DNA of 43,791 bases from Gammaproteobacteria bacterium (lineage in GTDB: Bacteria; Pseudomonadota; Gammaproteobacteria; Steroidobacterales; Woeseiaceae). The notes under the pieces are model-generated. The model worked only from the letters and a program-made list of their open reading frames with translations. It was not told the origin of the DNA and did no database searches. This document shows positions 24,397-33,262 of this stretch, in pieces (position 1 is the stretch's first letter; each line of letters starts with the position of its first letter). The stretch spans positions 1 through 43,791 of the forward strand of contig JAOUNH010000003.1 of NCBI GenBank assembly GCA_029881055.1. Direction: 5' to 3'. The position numbers were made by a program, and so were the translations under genes.

Positions 24397-25449
24397 TCAC
24401 AACGGTTCATTGTCGAAAGGCAATTCTTCGGTCGCCGACGATGTCGGCGGTTTCAGACCGAAATGCAGATAGGCGTTGCGGGTCGCGACCCGCCCACGAG
24501 CCGTACGCATCATGAATCCCTGCTGGATCAAATACGGCTCCAGCACATCCTCGATCGTGCCGCGTTCCTCGCCGATGGCCGCCGCGATGCTCTCGATGCC
24601 GACGGGACCCCCGTCGAATTTTTCAATGATAGTCTGGAGCAGGCGCCGATCGAGTGCATCGAAGCCGTTGGGATCTACCCGCAATATGTCCATCGCATCC
24701 TTCGCTACGGCTCCCGTCACCACGCCATCGCCCTTTACTTCTGCAAAGTCCCGAACCCTGCGCAACAGTCGGTTCGCAATACGCGGCGTACCGCGCGACC
24801 GGGTCGCGATTGCCCGCGCTCCCTCGTCATCTATAGGTAGATTCAGGATTCCGGCGGATCGTCGCGTAATTCCCTCAAGATCTTCCGATGAGTAAAATTC
24901 GAGTCGCTGCACGATGCCGAAACGGTCGCGCAACGGCGAGGTCAAGAGACCGGCGCGCGTGGTCGCGCCGACCAGCGTGAACGGTGGCAAATCCAGTTTG
25001 ATCGAACGCGCGGCAGGTCCTTCGCCGATCATGATGTCGAGTTGAAAATCCTCCAGCGCCGGATACAGCACTTCCTCGACAATCGGACTTAGGCGATGTA
25101 TTTCGTCCACGAACAGCACGTCATTGGGTTCGAGGTTCGTCAATATCGCCGCCAGGTCACCCGGGCGCTCGAGCACAGGGCCGGAGGTCTGGCGCAAGCC
25201 AACGCCCATTTCATTGGCGACGATATGCGCCAGCGTCGTTTTGCCGAGTCCGGGTGGCCCAAATATCAGGACGTGATCCAGCGCTTCGCCACGCCGGCGC
25301 GCCGCCTCGATGAAGACACTCATCTGCTGGTTTACGCTGGGCTGGCCGTGATAGTCCTTAAGTGTTTTCGGACGAATGGCCCGATCAAAGGCTTTGTCCT
25401 CACTCACCGCGACTGCGCTGGTCAGGCGATCGTGTTCTACGTTACTCAC
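24397..25449 (-). CDS. ruvB: Holliday junction branch-migration ATPase RuvB
   Basis: RuvB is the AAA+ hexameric motor that drives branch migration with RuvA. The 350-residue protein has Walker [10 protein letters not shown], Walker [12 protein letters not shown], the sensor region [16 protein letters not shown] and a C-terminal winged helix ([16 protein letters not shown]). The start is GTG, overlapping the ruvA stop by one base (TAGTG), so translation is coupled. Confidence 0.97.
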   Translation of the reverse strand: MSNVEHDRLTSAVAVSEDKAFDRAIRPKTLKDYHGQPSVNQQMSVFIEAARRRGEALDHVLIFGPPGLGKTTLAHIVANEMGVGLRQTSGPVLERPGDLAAILTNLEPNDVLFVDEIHRLSPIVEEVLYPALEDFQLDIMIGEGPAARSIKLDLPPFTLVGATTRAGLLTSPLRDRFGIVQRLEFYSSEDLEGITRRSAGILNLPIDDEGARAIATRSRGTPRIANRLLRRVRDFAEVKGDGVVTGAVAKDAMDILRVDPNGFDALDRRLLQTIIEKFDGGPVGIESIAAAIGEERGTIEDVLEPYLIQQGFMMRTARGRVATRNAYLHFGLKPPTSSATEELPFDNEPL

Positions 25450-26039
25450 TAAGTCGCCGCCTGTCGCAACGCCAGCCGGATGATGTCTTCAGCCGACTTG
25501 TCTTCAATATCGAGTTTCGCGATCAGGTTGTTCACTTCTTTCGGCTTGTAGCCCAGCGATACCAGGGCGTCGACAGCCTCGTTTCGTGCATTGGCCTCCA
25601 GCGTCAGCGGCGCCGCCCGGCCGCCCCCGGGAGCCGCGGCATCAATGCGATCGCGCATTTCGATGATCAGGCGCTCCGCCGTCTTCTTACCAACTCCGGG
25701 AATCTTGGACAGCGTCGTTGCGTCTTCGAATTCGACACAGCGCCGAAAATCGTTGGTCGTCATCGCTGACAGGATGCCCAGTGCGAGCTTCGCGCCCACG
25801 CGGTTTACTTTCAGTAAAGTACGAAACATCAGCCGTTCGTCCTCACTCGAGAAACCGTACAGGATCTGCGCATCCTCGCGCACGAGGAGATGCGTGTAGA
25901 GAAACAAATCCGCGCCTGGCGCTGGCAAGTCAAGGAAGGTGGAAAGCGGCGTTTCCAGCTCATATCCGACACCACCGCACTCAATCACAACCTGTGGCGC
26001 CTGCTTGGCGATGATGCGGCCACGCAATGAACCTATCAT
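25449..26039 (-). CDS. ruvA: Holliday junction-binding protein RuvA
   Basis: RuvA binds four-way DNA junctions as a tetramer and loads RuvB. The 196-residue protein starts MIGSLRGRI, the family N-terminus. It contains two helix-hairpin-helix motifs ([19 protein letters not shown] and [19 protein letters not shown]) and the C-terminal RuvB-contact domain ([16 protein letters not shown]). The ATG overlaps the ruvC stop by four bases (ATGA). Confidence 0.97.
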   Translation of the reverse strand: MIGSLRGRIIAKQAPQVVIECGGVGYELETPLSTFLDLPAPGADLFLYTHLLVREDAQILYGFSSEDERLMFRTLLKVNRVGAKLALGILSAMTTNDFRRCVEFEDATTLSKIPGVGKKTAERLIIEMRDRIDAAAPGGGRAAPLTLEANARNEAVDALVSLGYKPKEVNNLIAKLDIEDKSAEDIIRLALRQAAT

Positions 26040-26566
26040 CGGGAACTCGCAATGGCCTTGCCGTTGCCGAGCTGAACCTGGATGCGCCACTGGTGGCCGT
26101 GGCAAAGAGCCGCCGCCAGGGCGTCGGCAGCATCCGGCGCCGGCACGCCATCGAGCTTCAGGATCGAAACCACCATGTGTTGGACCTGCTCCTTCGTGGC
26201 CGCGCCGGTACCGACGATCGCCTGCTTGATTTCACGTGGCGCGTATTCGTGGATCTCGATGCCATGCGCGAAGGTTGCGCAGATCGCCGCCGAGCGGGCG
26301 TGGCCGAGTTTCAGCGCGCTGCTGGCGTTCTTGTGCATGAACACGCTTTCGACAGCAACCAGGTCCGGGTGAAACTGATCAACGATGCCGCCGACAGACA
26401 GGAATATCTGCCGCAATCGGTCGGCGAAAGCACCTTCGATGCTTTTAACGGTACCGCTGGCGACATACACCGCCTGGTCCCCGTCAAAATCAACTACGCC
26501 AAAACCCGTCAGGCGGGAGCCTGGATCGATTCCGAGGATACGTCGTTTACTGGTCAACTGGTGCAC
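26036..26566 (-). CDS. ruvC: Holliday junction resolvase RuvC
   Basis: RuvC cuts Holliday junctions symmetrically. The 176-residue RNase H-fold enzyme shows the catalytic acids in context: D14 in LGIDPGSRLTG, the glutamate in LVAVESVFMHKN, and the C-terminal aspartates in APDAADALAAALCH. The start is GTG, overlapping the yebC stop by one base (TAGTG). It carries about seven more N-terminal residues than the E. coli protein. Confidence 0.96.
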   Translation of the reverse strand: MHQLTSKRRILGIDPGSRLTGFGVVDFDGDQAVYVASGTVKSIEGAFADRLRQIFLSVGGIVDQFHPDLVAVESVFMHKNASSALKLGHARSAAICATFAHGIEIHEYAPREIKQAIVGTGAATKEQVQHMVVSILKLDGVPAPDAADALAAALCHGHQWRIQVQLGNGKAIASSR

Positions 26567-27315
26567 TAGGCCTCGAGTTCTGCCAGAACCGTTTCGCTGA
26601 TATCAGCGTTACTGTAAACCTCCTGGACGTCGTCCAGGTCCTCAAGCACTTCGAGCATTTTGATCATAGATCCGGCTTCGTTCACACCCAGCTCCGCACT
26701 GGTCGATGCGCGCATCGTTATCTCGGCGCTATCGGCGGCCAGACCTGCCGCAATCATCCTGTCGCGGACGCGCTCGAATTCGCCTGGTGAGGTCAGAACT
26801 TCAATTGAACCGTCCTTGTCCGTAATGACATCTTCAGCGCCGGCCTCGAGCGCAGCCTCCAGAATGGCGTTTTCGTCGCTGCTCGCCGGGAACAGCAATT
26901 GCCCAACCTGGTTGAACAAATAGTTCACCGAGCCGTCAGCTCCGAGGTTGCCGCCGTACTTGCTGAATGCGTGGCGAACTTCCGCCACGGTTCGATTGCG
27001 GTTATCCGTCAGGCAATCGACCATGACAGCGGTACCGCCGGGCCCGTAGCCTTCGTAGCGGATTTCCTGGTAGTCAGCGCCATCGATCTCGCCGGCACCA
27101 CGCTTGACGGCCCTTTCGATATTGTCCTTCGGCATACTCTGGGCCTTGGCCTTATCGACCGCCAAACGGAGCCTCGGGTTCGACAATAGATCGCTGCCGC
27201 CCATTTTGGCGGCCACGGTGATCTCGCGAATGAGCTTGGTGAAGATCTTGCCGCGCTTTTTGTCCTGGGCGCCCTTGCGGTGCTGGATATTCGCCCATTT
27301 ACTGTGTCCTGCCAT
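26566..27315 (-). CDS. yebC: YebC/TACO1 family protein
   Basis: YebC-type proteins bind DNA or ribosomes; recent work on the family points to relief of ribosome stalling at proline runs, and older work to transcriptional control. The 249-residue protein starts [22 protein letters not shown], the family hallmark, and includes [21 protein letters not shown]. It is first in the run that continues into ruvCAB and tol-pal. Confidence 0.96.
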   Translation of the reverse strand: MAGHSKWANIQHRKGAQDKKRGKIFTKLIREITVAAKMGGSDLLSNPRLRLAVDKAKAQSMPKDNIERAVKRGAGEIDGADYQEIRYEGYGPGGTAVMVDCLTDNRNRTVAEVRHAFSKYGGNLGADGSVNYLFNQVGQLLFPASSDENAILEAALEAGAEDVITDKDGSIEVLTSPGEFERVRDRMIAAGLAADSAEITMRASTSAELGVNEAGSMIKMLEVLEDLDDVQEVYSNADISETVLAELEA

Positions 27316-27349
27316 GATGTCCTGTTTTTGCTATGCCCAAGTACGACTC

Positions 27350-27368
27350 CGACCAGACAGGCTGGTCG
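27350..27368. repeat. Inverted repeat between yebC and relA
   Basis: Perfect 7-bp arms CGACCAG and CTGGTCG are separated by ACAGG in the 110-bp divergent region. The position 35 bp before the yebC start fits an operator for either gene. It does not match the E. coli LexA box (CTG-N10-CAG). No T-run follows, so it is not a terminator. Confidence 0.45.
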
Positions 27369-27425
27369 AAACTGCGCGTATGATAACGGGTATTGAGCGA
27401 ACAGGCACACACGAGAATTTCGACG

Positions 27426-29555
27426 ATGTCGGCGAGTGACGGGGAAAATCAGCACGATTCAAGCGCGGTGGACAACAGCATCGCCGAGGTTCGAACGTAT
27501 CTCGCTGCTTTGCCTCTATCGGAGGGTCTTGCGGCCGCAATTTCGGAAGGCGAGAAGATAGCCGCCATCATTGAGCCACTGGGCCTGCCGCCCGGAATCG
27601 TCGCTGCCGTGCACGCATACCCGTTGTTTCGCGAAAAATATATTGTCGAAAAAGACTTACAAAACAATCCTTTTAGTGATATTTCTCGATTTGTTCTAGG
27701 TCTGGAACAGCTTAACCAGTTCTCACTGCCCGAGAACTGGCAACCGGGGGAAGCGCTCGCACAGCAGCAATCCGAGGCGCTGCGCAAAATGTTGCTGGCA
27801 GTCGTCTCCGATGTGCGCCTCGTGCTCGTCCGGCTTGCTGAACAGTTGTACCGACTGCGGGCTGCCAAGGACGCACCGTCCAAGGTCAAGACTTCCCTGG
27901 CGCTCGAAACGCGCGAAATCTACGCAGCCCTCGCCAACCGCCTCGGTGTCTGGCAACTGAAATGGGAACTTGAGGATCTCGCTTTTCGCTACGACGATCC
28001 GGACACTTACCTGGCGATCGCGAAAGCGCTCAACGAGAAGCGCAACGAGCGGGAAGGGTTTATCGCGAATGTGGTCGAGGAGCTTCGCGGCGAGATGCAG
28101 AAAAACGGTATCGACGCCGACATCTCCGGCCGTCCCAAGCACATCTACAGCATTTATCGAAAAATGCAGCGCAAGGATCGTGGCCTGGAGTCACTGCATG
28201 ACATCCGGGCAGTGCGCATCCTCGTTTCGAACGTCAATGAATGCTACGAGGCACTGGGCATTGTCCACAGCCTCTGGCCCTACATACCCGGGGAGTTCGA
28301 TGACTACATCGCGAATCCCAAGGAAAACGACTACCGCTCCCTGCATACGGCCGTGATCGGCCCACAGGGCAAAACCGTTGAGATCCAGATTCGCACTCAC
28401 GAGATGCACAATCATGCGGAACTCGGTGTCGCGGCGCACTGGCGCTATAAGGAAGGCGGAGCGGCGCCCGCTGCGTTCGACCAGAAAATCCGTTTCCTGC
28501 GACAACTGCTCGAACCCACGGAGGACGGCGTCGACCTGCTCGACCAGATCCGTGACGATTTCTTTGAAGACCGGGTTTATGCCATCAGTCCCAAAGGAGA
28601 TGTGGTCGAGCTTCCGGCGGGTGCAACGCCGCTCGACTTTGCCTATTACGTGCACACGCAGGTCGGGCATCGCTGCCGTGGCGCAAAGATCAACGGGCGT
28701 ATCGTGCCCCTCACCTACCACCTGCAGAACGGTGACCAGGTCGAAATCATTACAGGCAAGCAGGCACACCCGAGCCGGGACTGGCTGAGCCCGAAACTCG
28801 GCTATCTCGCCGGGTCCCGCTCACGCGCGAAAGTTCGCAACTGGTTTCGCGCCCAGGATCGCGACCAGCACTTGCGCCAGGGACGCGAAATACTTGATCG
28901 GGAATTGGTCAGGCTATCGATTAAAGATGTCTCGACGGACGACATCGCAAAGCGGCTCAAGCACAAGGACACCGAGGGACTTTGCGTCGCTCTCGGTGCG
29001 GGCGATCTGACCTCGGCGTCGATTGCTACAGCAGTGCAATATCTGCGCGGGACTGACCCGCAGTCCCTGAAGTCACGAACTCCGACGAAACGTCCGGAGT
29101 CCAAACCGAACTCGGTCGGCGTCGCCGGCATAGGTGACCTGCTGTGCAATTTCGCGCGTTGTTGCCGTCCGGTACCGCCGGAGCGCATCGTTGGCTATAT
29201 CACCCAGGGCCGCGGCGTCAGCATTCATCGGCAGGACTGCGGCAATTTTCTCGGGCTAAAAGCACGCAGTCCCGAACGCGTACTTGAGACTGACTGGGGC
29301 GAATCCGACCAGGGCTCCTACCCGGTGGATCTCACTCTGCATGCTTTCGATCGCAATGGACTCATTCGGGACATCACGAGCGTGCTCGCCGATGAAGGCG
29401 CGAACGTCCTCAGCCTCAATACGCATACAGACAAAAAATCCCTGCAGGTGATGATGTCACTCAGCCTGGAGATCAAGGACCTGCCGACCTTAAGCACCGC
29501 GATCAATCGCCTCGAGCAAGTACCCAACGTCGTGTCGGTCAGGCGCAAGGCCTGA
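27426..29555 (+). CDS. relA: (p)ppGpp synthetase RelA
   Basis: RelA makes (p)ppGpp from GTP/GDP and ATP on starved ribosomes. In the 709-residue protein, the N-terminal hydrolase domain lacks the His-Asp pair needed for hydrolysis, so it is synthetase-only, as in other gammaproteobacterial RelA. The synthetase core is visible (GRPKHIYSIYRKMQRKD, EFDDYIANPKENDYRSLHT, VEIQIRT). It is followed by TGS (GATPLDFAYYVHTQVGH), a zinc-finger-like part (FARCCRPVPPERIVGY, HRQDCGNF) and a C-terminal ACT domain. The ATG at 27426 is preferred over an in-frame TTG at 27393. Confidence 0.95.
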   Translation: MSASDGENQHDSSAVDNSIAEVRTYLAALPLSEGLAAAISEGEKIAAIIEPLGLPPGIVAAVHAYPLFREKYIVEKDLQNNPFSDISRFVLGLEQLNQFSLPENWQPGEALAQQQSEALRKMLLAVVSDVRLVLVRLAEQLYRLRAAKDAPSKVKTSLALETREIYAALANRLGVWQLKWELEDLAFRYDDPDTYLAIAKALNEKRNEREGFIANVVEELRGEMQKNGIDADISGRPKHIYSIYRKMQRKDRGLESLHDIRAVRILVSNVNECYEALGIVHSLWPYIPGEFDDYIANPKENDYRSLHTAVIGPQGKTVEIQIRTHEMHNHAELGVAAHWRYKEGGAAPAAFDQKIRFLRQLLEPTEDGVDLLDQIRDDFFEDRVYAISPKGDVVELPAGATPLDFAYYVHTQVGHRCRGAKINGRIVPLTYHLQNGDQVEIITGKQAHPSRDWLSPKLGYLAGSRSRAKVRNWFRAQDRDQHLRQGREILDRELVRLSIKDVSTDDIAKRLKHKDTEGLCVALGAGDLTSASIATAVQYLRGTDPQSLKSRTPTKRPESKPNSVGVAGIGDLLCNFARCCRPVPPERIVGYITQGRGVSIHRQDCGNFLGLKARSPERVLETDWGESDQGSYPVDLTLHAFDRNGLIRDITSVLADEGANVLSLNTHTDKKSLQVMMSLSLEIKDLPTLSTAINRLEQVPNVVSVRRKA

Positions 29556-29568
29556 CCGACGAACGACC

Positions 29569-30495
29569 TTATTCCGTGGCTGCCGGTTTGCGTTTGGCGA
29601 TGTCTGTCGCCAGAGCCATCATCGAGGTGAGATCCGCGAGATTCGACGGCACGACAAACGTGTTGCCTGCTTTGGCCAGGTTGCCGAATTGCTGGATGTA
29701 CTGTTCCGCGATGCGCAGTTGCATCGCGTCCGGTCCACCCTTGTCGATGACCGCCGCGGCAACTTCCCGCAACCCCTGCGCCGTCGCAGTTGCTACAGCC
29801 AGAATAGCTTCAGCCTCGCCCTGCGCTTCGTTGATTTGCTGAGTCTTGACGGCTTCGGACTGCTTGATCACGCGTTGCTTGTCGCCTTCCGCCTGGTTGA
29901 TCTTGGCGTCGCGCTCACCTTCCGAGGTCAGGATGACCGCGCGCTTCTCTCGCTCGGCGCGCATCTGCTTTTCCATCGCACTCAGCACGTCGTGCGGCGG
30001 GTTGATGTTCTTGATCTCGTAACGCAGTACCTTGACGCCCCAGGGTTCACTGGCCTTGTCGAGCTCGGCGACGACATTCTGGTTGATCGTGCCGCGCTCC
30101 TCAAAGGTACGGTCCAGGTCGATCTTGCCGATTTCGCTACGCAACGTCGTCTGCGCGAGCTGAGAGATCGCAAACATGTAGTTGCCGATACCGTAGGATG
30201 CGCGGCTGGGGTCCAGAACCTGCATGTACAACACCCCGTCAACGCCGACTTGCACGTTGTCTTTGGTAATGCAGACCTGCTCAGCGATGTCTGTTGCCTG
30301 TTCTTTCAGCGAGTGCTTGTAGGCGACTGAATCCAGAAATGGAAACAGAATGTGGAAACCTGCATTCAGGGTTTTGTGATATTTACCCAATCGCTGTACG
30401 ACGTAAGCATTCTGTTGCGGAACGACCACCGCCGTCTTGACCAGAATAATGATCGCAACAAAAACTACTCCTAATGACACATATAGTGATTCCAC
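29569..30495 (-). CDS. SPFH/stomatin-like membrane protein (QmcA type)
   Basis: This 308-residue band-7 protein has one N-terminal transmembrane helix (about residues 5-25), the SPFH domain (VVPQQNAYVVQRLGKYHKTLNAGFH...) and a long Ala/Glu/Lys/Gln-rich coiled coil (about 180-245) through which such proteins form large rings. They organise membrane microdomains and often work with an NfeD partner or a membrane protease. The NfeD gene lies 20 bp upstream on the same strand. Its end is 13 bp from the convergent relA end. Confidence 0.93.
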   Translation of the reverse strand: MESLYVSLGVVFVAIIILVKTAVVVPQQNAYVVQRLGKYHKTLNAGFHILFPFLDSVAYKHSLKEQATDIAEQVCITKDNVQVGVDGVLYMQVLDPSRASYGIGNYMFAISQLAQTTLRSEIGKIDLDRTFEERGTINQNVVAELDKASEPWGVKVLRYEIKNINPPHDVLSAMEKQMRAEREKRAVILTSEGERDAKINQAEGDKQRVIKQSEAVKTQQINEAQGEAEAILAVATATAQGLREVAAAVIDKGGPDAMQLRIAEQYIQQFGNLAKAGNTFVVPSNLADLTSMMALATDIAKRKPAATE

Positions 30496-30515
30496 GACTT
30501 ACTCCTTTTCAGCCA

Positions 30516-30950
30516 TCATTCTGCTTCGACATGCAGGGTCAGGCCGTCGACTTTGACAACCCGTGCTCGGGCACCGGCCGGTATGACGGCTGCTCCAGTG
30601 TTACGGACCGTCCATTTGGTGCCACGAAATTCGGTGCGTGACTCGCTGCCAGCCGCCAGGTCCTCTTGAATGTTGACGGTCTCACCTGCGATGGTCTCGC
30701 GATAAGCTGTTGATCCCCCGCCGCGAATCTTCTCGTAAAGCGTCTTGCGGAATGTAAAAAACGAAATCAGCGACAATGTCGCGAAGGCAGTCCACTGCCC
30801 CCATTCCGGAAGCGCGAGACCGAAAAGTTCGGCGAGTCCGACGACGGCAGCCGAAATACCGAGGAACACAAGATAGAACTGCGCGTCGATCGCAAAGAGT
30901 TCTGCGCCGAGTATGACTGCCCCAAGAATCATCCAATGCCACCACAACAT
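30516..30950 (-). CDS. NfeD-like membrane protein
   Basis: This 144-residue short NfeD protein has two or three hydrophobic helices in the first 80 residues (LWWHWMILGAVILGAELF, FYLVFLGISAAVVGLAELFG, WTAFATLSLISFF) and a C-terminal OB-fold domain (WTVRNTGAAVIPAGARARVVKVDGLTLHVE). Short NfeD proteins pair with SPFH proteins in membrane quality control. The ATG at 30950 puts the first helix at the N-terminus; longer frames upstream lack hydrophobic character. Confidence 0.9.
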   Translation of the reverse strand: MLWWHWMILGAVILGAELFAIDAQFYLVFLGISAAVVGLAELFGLALPEWGQWTAFATLSLISFFTFRKTLYEKIRGGGSTAYRETIAGETVNIQEDLAAGSESRTEFRGTKWTVRNTGAAVIPAGARARVVKVDGLTLHVEAE

Positions 30951-31085
30951 AGTCCTGCTCCGCTGTTGAATCGCCGCCACTATATCGCGAATCGGGACTT
31001 TACGGCAGATTGAAAGCGCCGCGTTGCACCCCAATATGCGGTAACATTCCGGGCGCTGCTAACAAACAAGAACAAGGGGCTCGGC

Positions 31086-32552
31086 ATGCAGGATATCGTC
31101 GCAACGATAAACCAATACGTCTGGAGCGAAGCTCTGATCTACCTGTGCCTTGGCGCAGGGCTGTTTTTCTCAATCCTGACCCGGTTTGCACAAGTGCGTC
31201 ATTTCAAGGAAATGCTGCGCCTGTTGTTCTCAAACAAGGAATCGGACAGAGGTATTTCATCGTTCCAGGCGCTGTCGGTCTCGCTGTCGGGGCGCGTCGG
31301 TACCGGCAATATAGCGGGCGTTGCAGCAGCCATCGGCTTTGGCGGGCCCAGCGCCGTATTCTGGATGTGGGTGGTTGCCTTCCTCGGCGCCTCGACGGCC
31401 TACGTCGAGTCGACGCTCGGGCAGATTTATAAGGAAGAAGACGAAGGCCAGTTTCGTGGCGGCCCGGCGTATTACATCGAAAAAGCCATGGGGCAGAAGT
31501 GGTACGCGTGGATATTTGCCATCGCGACAATCATTGCGGTGGGCGCACTGTTACCCGGCGTGCAATCCAACAGCATCGGCAATGCAGCAGAACTCGCTTT
31601 CGGCGGCGATTCCACCGTGAACTTCTTCGGTGACAGCATCTCGTTGACAAAAATGGTGACCGCCGTCGTGGTTGTCGGCATTCTCGGCTTCATTATTTTT
31701 GGTGGCGTAAAACGTATCGCGCATTTCACGCAGGTTATCGTTCCCTTCATGGCGCTGGGATACATCCTCATGGCGCTTGGTGTTGTCATCTATCACATCG
31801 CCGATTTGCCACACATCTTTGGCCTCATCATGAAAGACATCTTCACACCCATGGCGGGTTTCGGCGCCGCGATCGGCTGGGGCGTGAAACGGGGCGTTTA
31901 TTCCAACGAGGCCGGTCAGGGCACCGGCCCCCACGCCGCCGCTGCAGCAGAGGTCGATCATCCCGCGCAGCAAGGACTCGTGCAGGCATTTTCTGTGTAC
32001 GTGGATACGCTGTTCGTTTGCTCGGCAACCGCTTTCATGATTCTGATCACACAGCAGTATTACGTTACGGGTGTCGCTGCCGACATCAGCGGCGGCATGG
32101 CGGCCGTTGATGTGTCTGCGAACAGCCCGGCGTTCACGCAAATGGCACTGCAGACGGTCGTCGGTGCGTCCGGAGAAATCTTCGTCGCCATCGCACTGTT
32201 CTTCTTCGCATTTACTACACTGCTGGCTTACTACTACATCGCGGAAACCAATGTTGCGTACATTCGTCGTAGCATTCGTTTCCCCGGCGAACTCACCATA
32301 CTCAAGATCGTACTGATGACATCCGTGTTCTACGGCACGGTGCGTTCGGCCGATCTTGCCTGGGCGTTGGGCGATATTGGCGTGGGCTTAATGGCCTGGC
32401 TGAACATCATCGGCATTCTTATTTTGTTTTTCATGGGTAGCCCGGCGATAAAAGCGCTTAAGGACTACGAGCAGCAGAAAGACGCGGGCGTTGAGAAATA
32501 CACTTTCGATCCGGAAGCGCTTGGCATCAGGAACGCGGATTTCTGGAAGTGA
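31086..32552 (+). CDS. Sodium:alanine/glycine symporter (AGCS family)
   Basis: This 488-residue inner-membrane protein has about ten hydrophobic helices. The AGCS family imports alanine or glycine with sodium ions. Family signatures are visible: SGRVGTGNIAGVAAAIGFGGPSA near residues 63-85 and GWGVKRGVYSNEAGQGTGPHAAAAA near 263-287. I looked for a glycine riboswitch in the 135-bp upstream region and saw none. Its stop overlaps an in-frame GTG of the cupin reading frame by four bases, so the next gene is probably cotranscribed. Confidence 0.94.
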   Translation: MQDIVATINQYVWSEALIYLCLGAGLFFSILTRFAQVRHFKEMLRLLFSNKESDRGISSFQALSVSLSGRVGTGNIAGVAAAIGFGGPSAVFWMWVVAFLGASTAYVESTLGQIYKEEDEGQFRGGPAYYIEKAMGQKWYAWIFAIATIIAVGALLPGVQSNSIGNAAELAFGGDSTVNFFGDSISLTKMVTAVVVVGILGFIIFGGVKRIAHFTQVIVPFMALGYILMALGVVIYHIADLPHIFGLIMKDIFTPMAGFGAAIGWGVKRGVYSNEAGQGTGPHAAAAAEVDHPAQQGLVQAFSVYVDTLFVCSATAFMILITQQYYVTGVAADISGGMAAVDVSANSPAFTQMALQTVVGASGEIFVAIALFFFAFTTLLAYYYIAETNVAYIRRSIRFPGELTILKIVLMTSVFYGTVRSADLAWALGDIGVGLMAWLNIIGILILFFMGSPAIKALKDYEQQKDAGVEKYTFDPEALGIRNADFWK

Positions 32553-32689
32553 TTATCACGAAGACATCGCAAGTGAGTACGCAGCGACGTGCAATTGTCG
32601 CCGGTGCGCTTGCTGCATCAGCGCAGCTTATGTTGCCGCAATCAGTAATTGCGGGTGCAACGCAGGCCACGGCGACCAGGAGTAAGCAA

Positions 32690-33232
32690 ATGGACATCGA
32701 TCGTTTTGTCGAAGATTGTGTAAGCGCCAACCGGGAGACTGATGCGCAAGCGGCGGTCAACGAGGTGCTTGCCAGAGCTGTTGCAACGCCGTCAGCCGTG
32801 TTGGCGGCCCTGGGTGAGCCGGCCAGGGCCGGTCTCAATGTACTTCTCAAGTCGCCGTCGCTGACGATCTTCGCTGCAACCTGGACGCCGCAGATGAATC
32901 TCATGCCGCATGACCATCTGATGTGGGCCAATATCGGCATCTACACGGGACGCGAGGACAACATATTCTGGAAAAGGACATCCGACGGATTAAGCGCTTT
33001 TGGAGCAGACGCCCTCTTTGAAAGAGACACGGCGATGCTGCCTGAAGATGCTCTGCATTCGGTGACCAATCCGTTATTGCGTTTCACCGGGGGAATTCAT
33101 ATCTACGGTGGTGACTTCTTCAATACGAAGCGCCATCAATGGGACCCCGAATCCCTCGAAGAACAACCGTCGGACGGCGCTGTCATACGCAGCATGTTTG
33201 AGCGCGAAAACAAAAGACTGGGTCTTGACTAG
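32690..33232 (+). CDS. Cupin protein of the cysteine-dioxygenase-like type (COG5553-like)
   Basis: From this start the protein has 180 residues. The metal-binding cupin pattern is visible: H74 and H76 in MPHDHLMWANIG, E89 in YTGREDNIF, H123 in DALHSVTN, and the strand GGIHIYGGDFF near residues 135-144. Related proteins are predicted metal-dependent enzymes; cysteine dioxygenase-like chemistry is possible but unproven. The ATG at 32690 has GGAG seven bases upstream, and family members begin near DRFVEDC. The frame is also open back to a GTG at 32549, which would add 47 residues with a twin-arginine-like leader. It lies between two amino acid transporter genes. Confidence 0.75.
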   Translation: MDIDRFVEDCVSANRETDAQAAVNEVLARAVATPSAVLAALGEPARAGLNVLLKSPSLTIFAATWTPQMNLMPHDHLMWANIGIYTGREDNIFWKRTSDGLSAFGADALFERDTAMLPEDALHSVTNPLLRFTGGIHIYGGDFFNTKRHQWDPESLEEQPSDGAVIRSMFERENKRLGLD

Positions 33233-33262
33233 AAATCCGGACGAACAGAAGGCGATTGCCTG

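Noticed and set aside
30951-31085. Possible glycine riboswitch before the AGCS symporter
   Set aside because: The conserved GGAGAG-type core and paired aptamer layout are not present.
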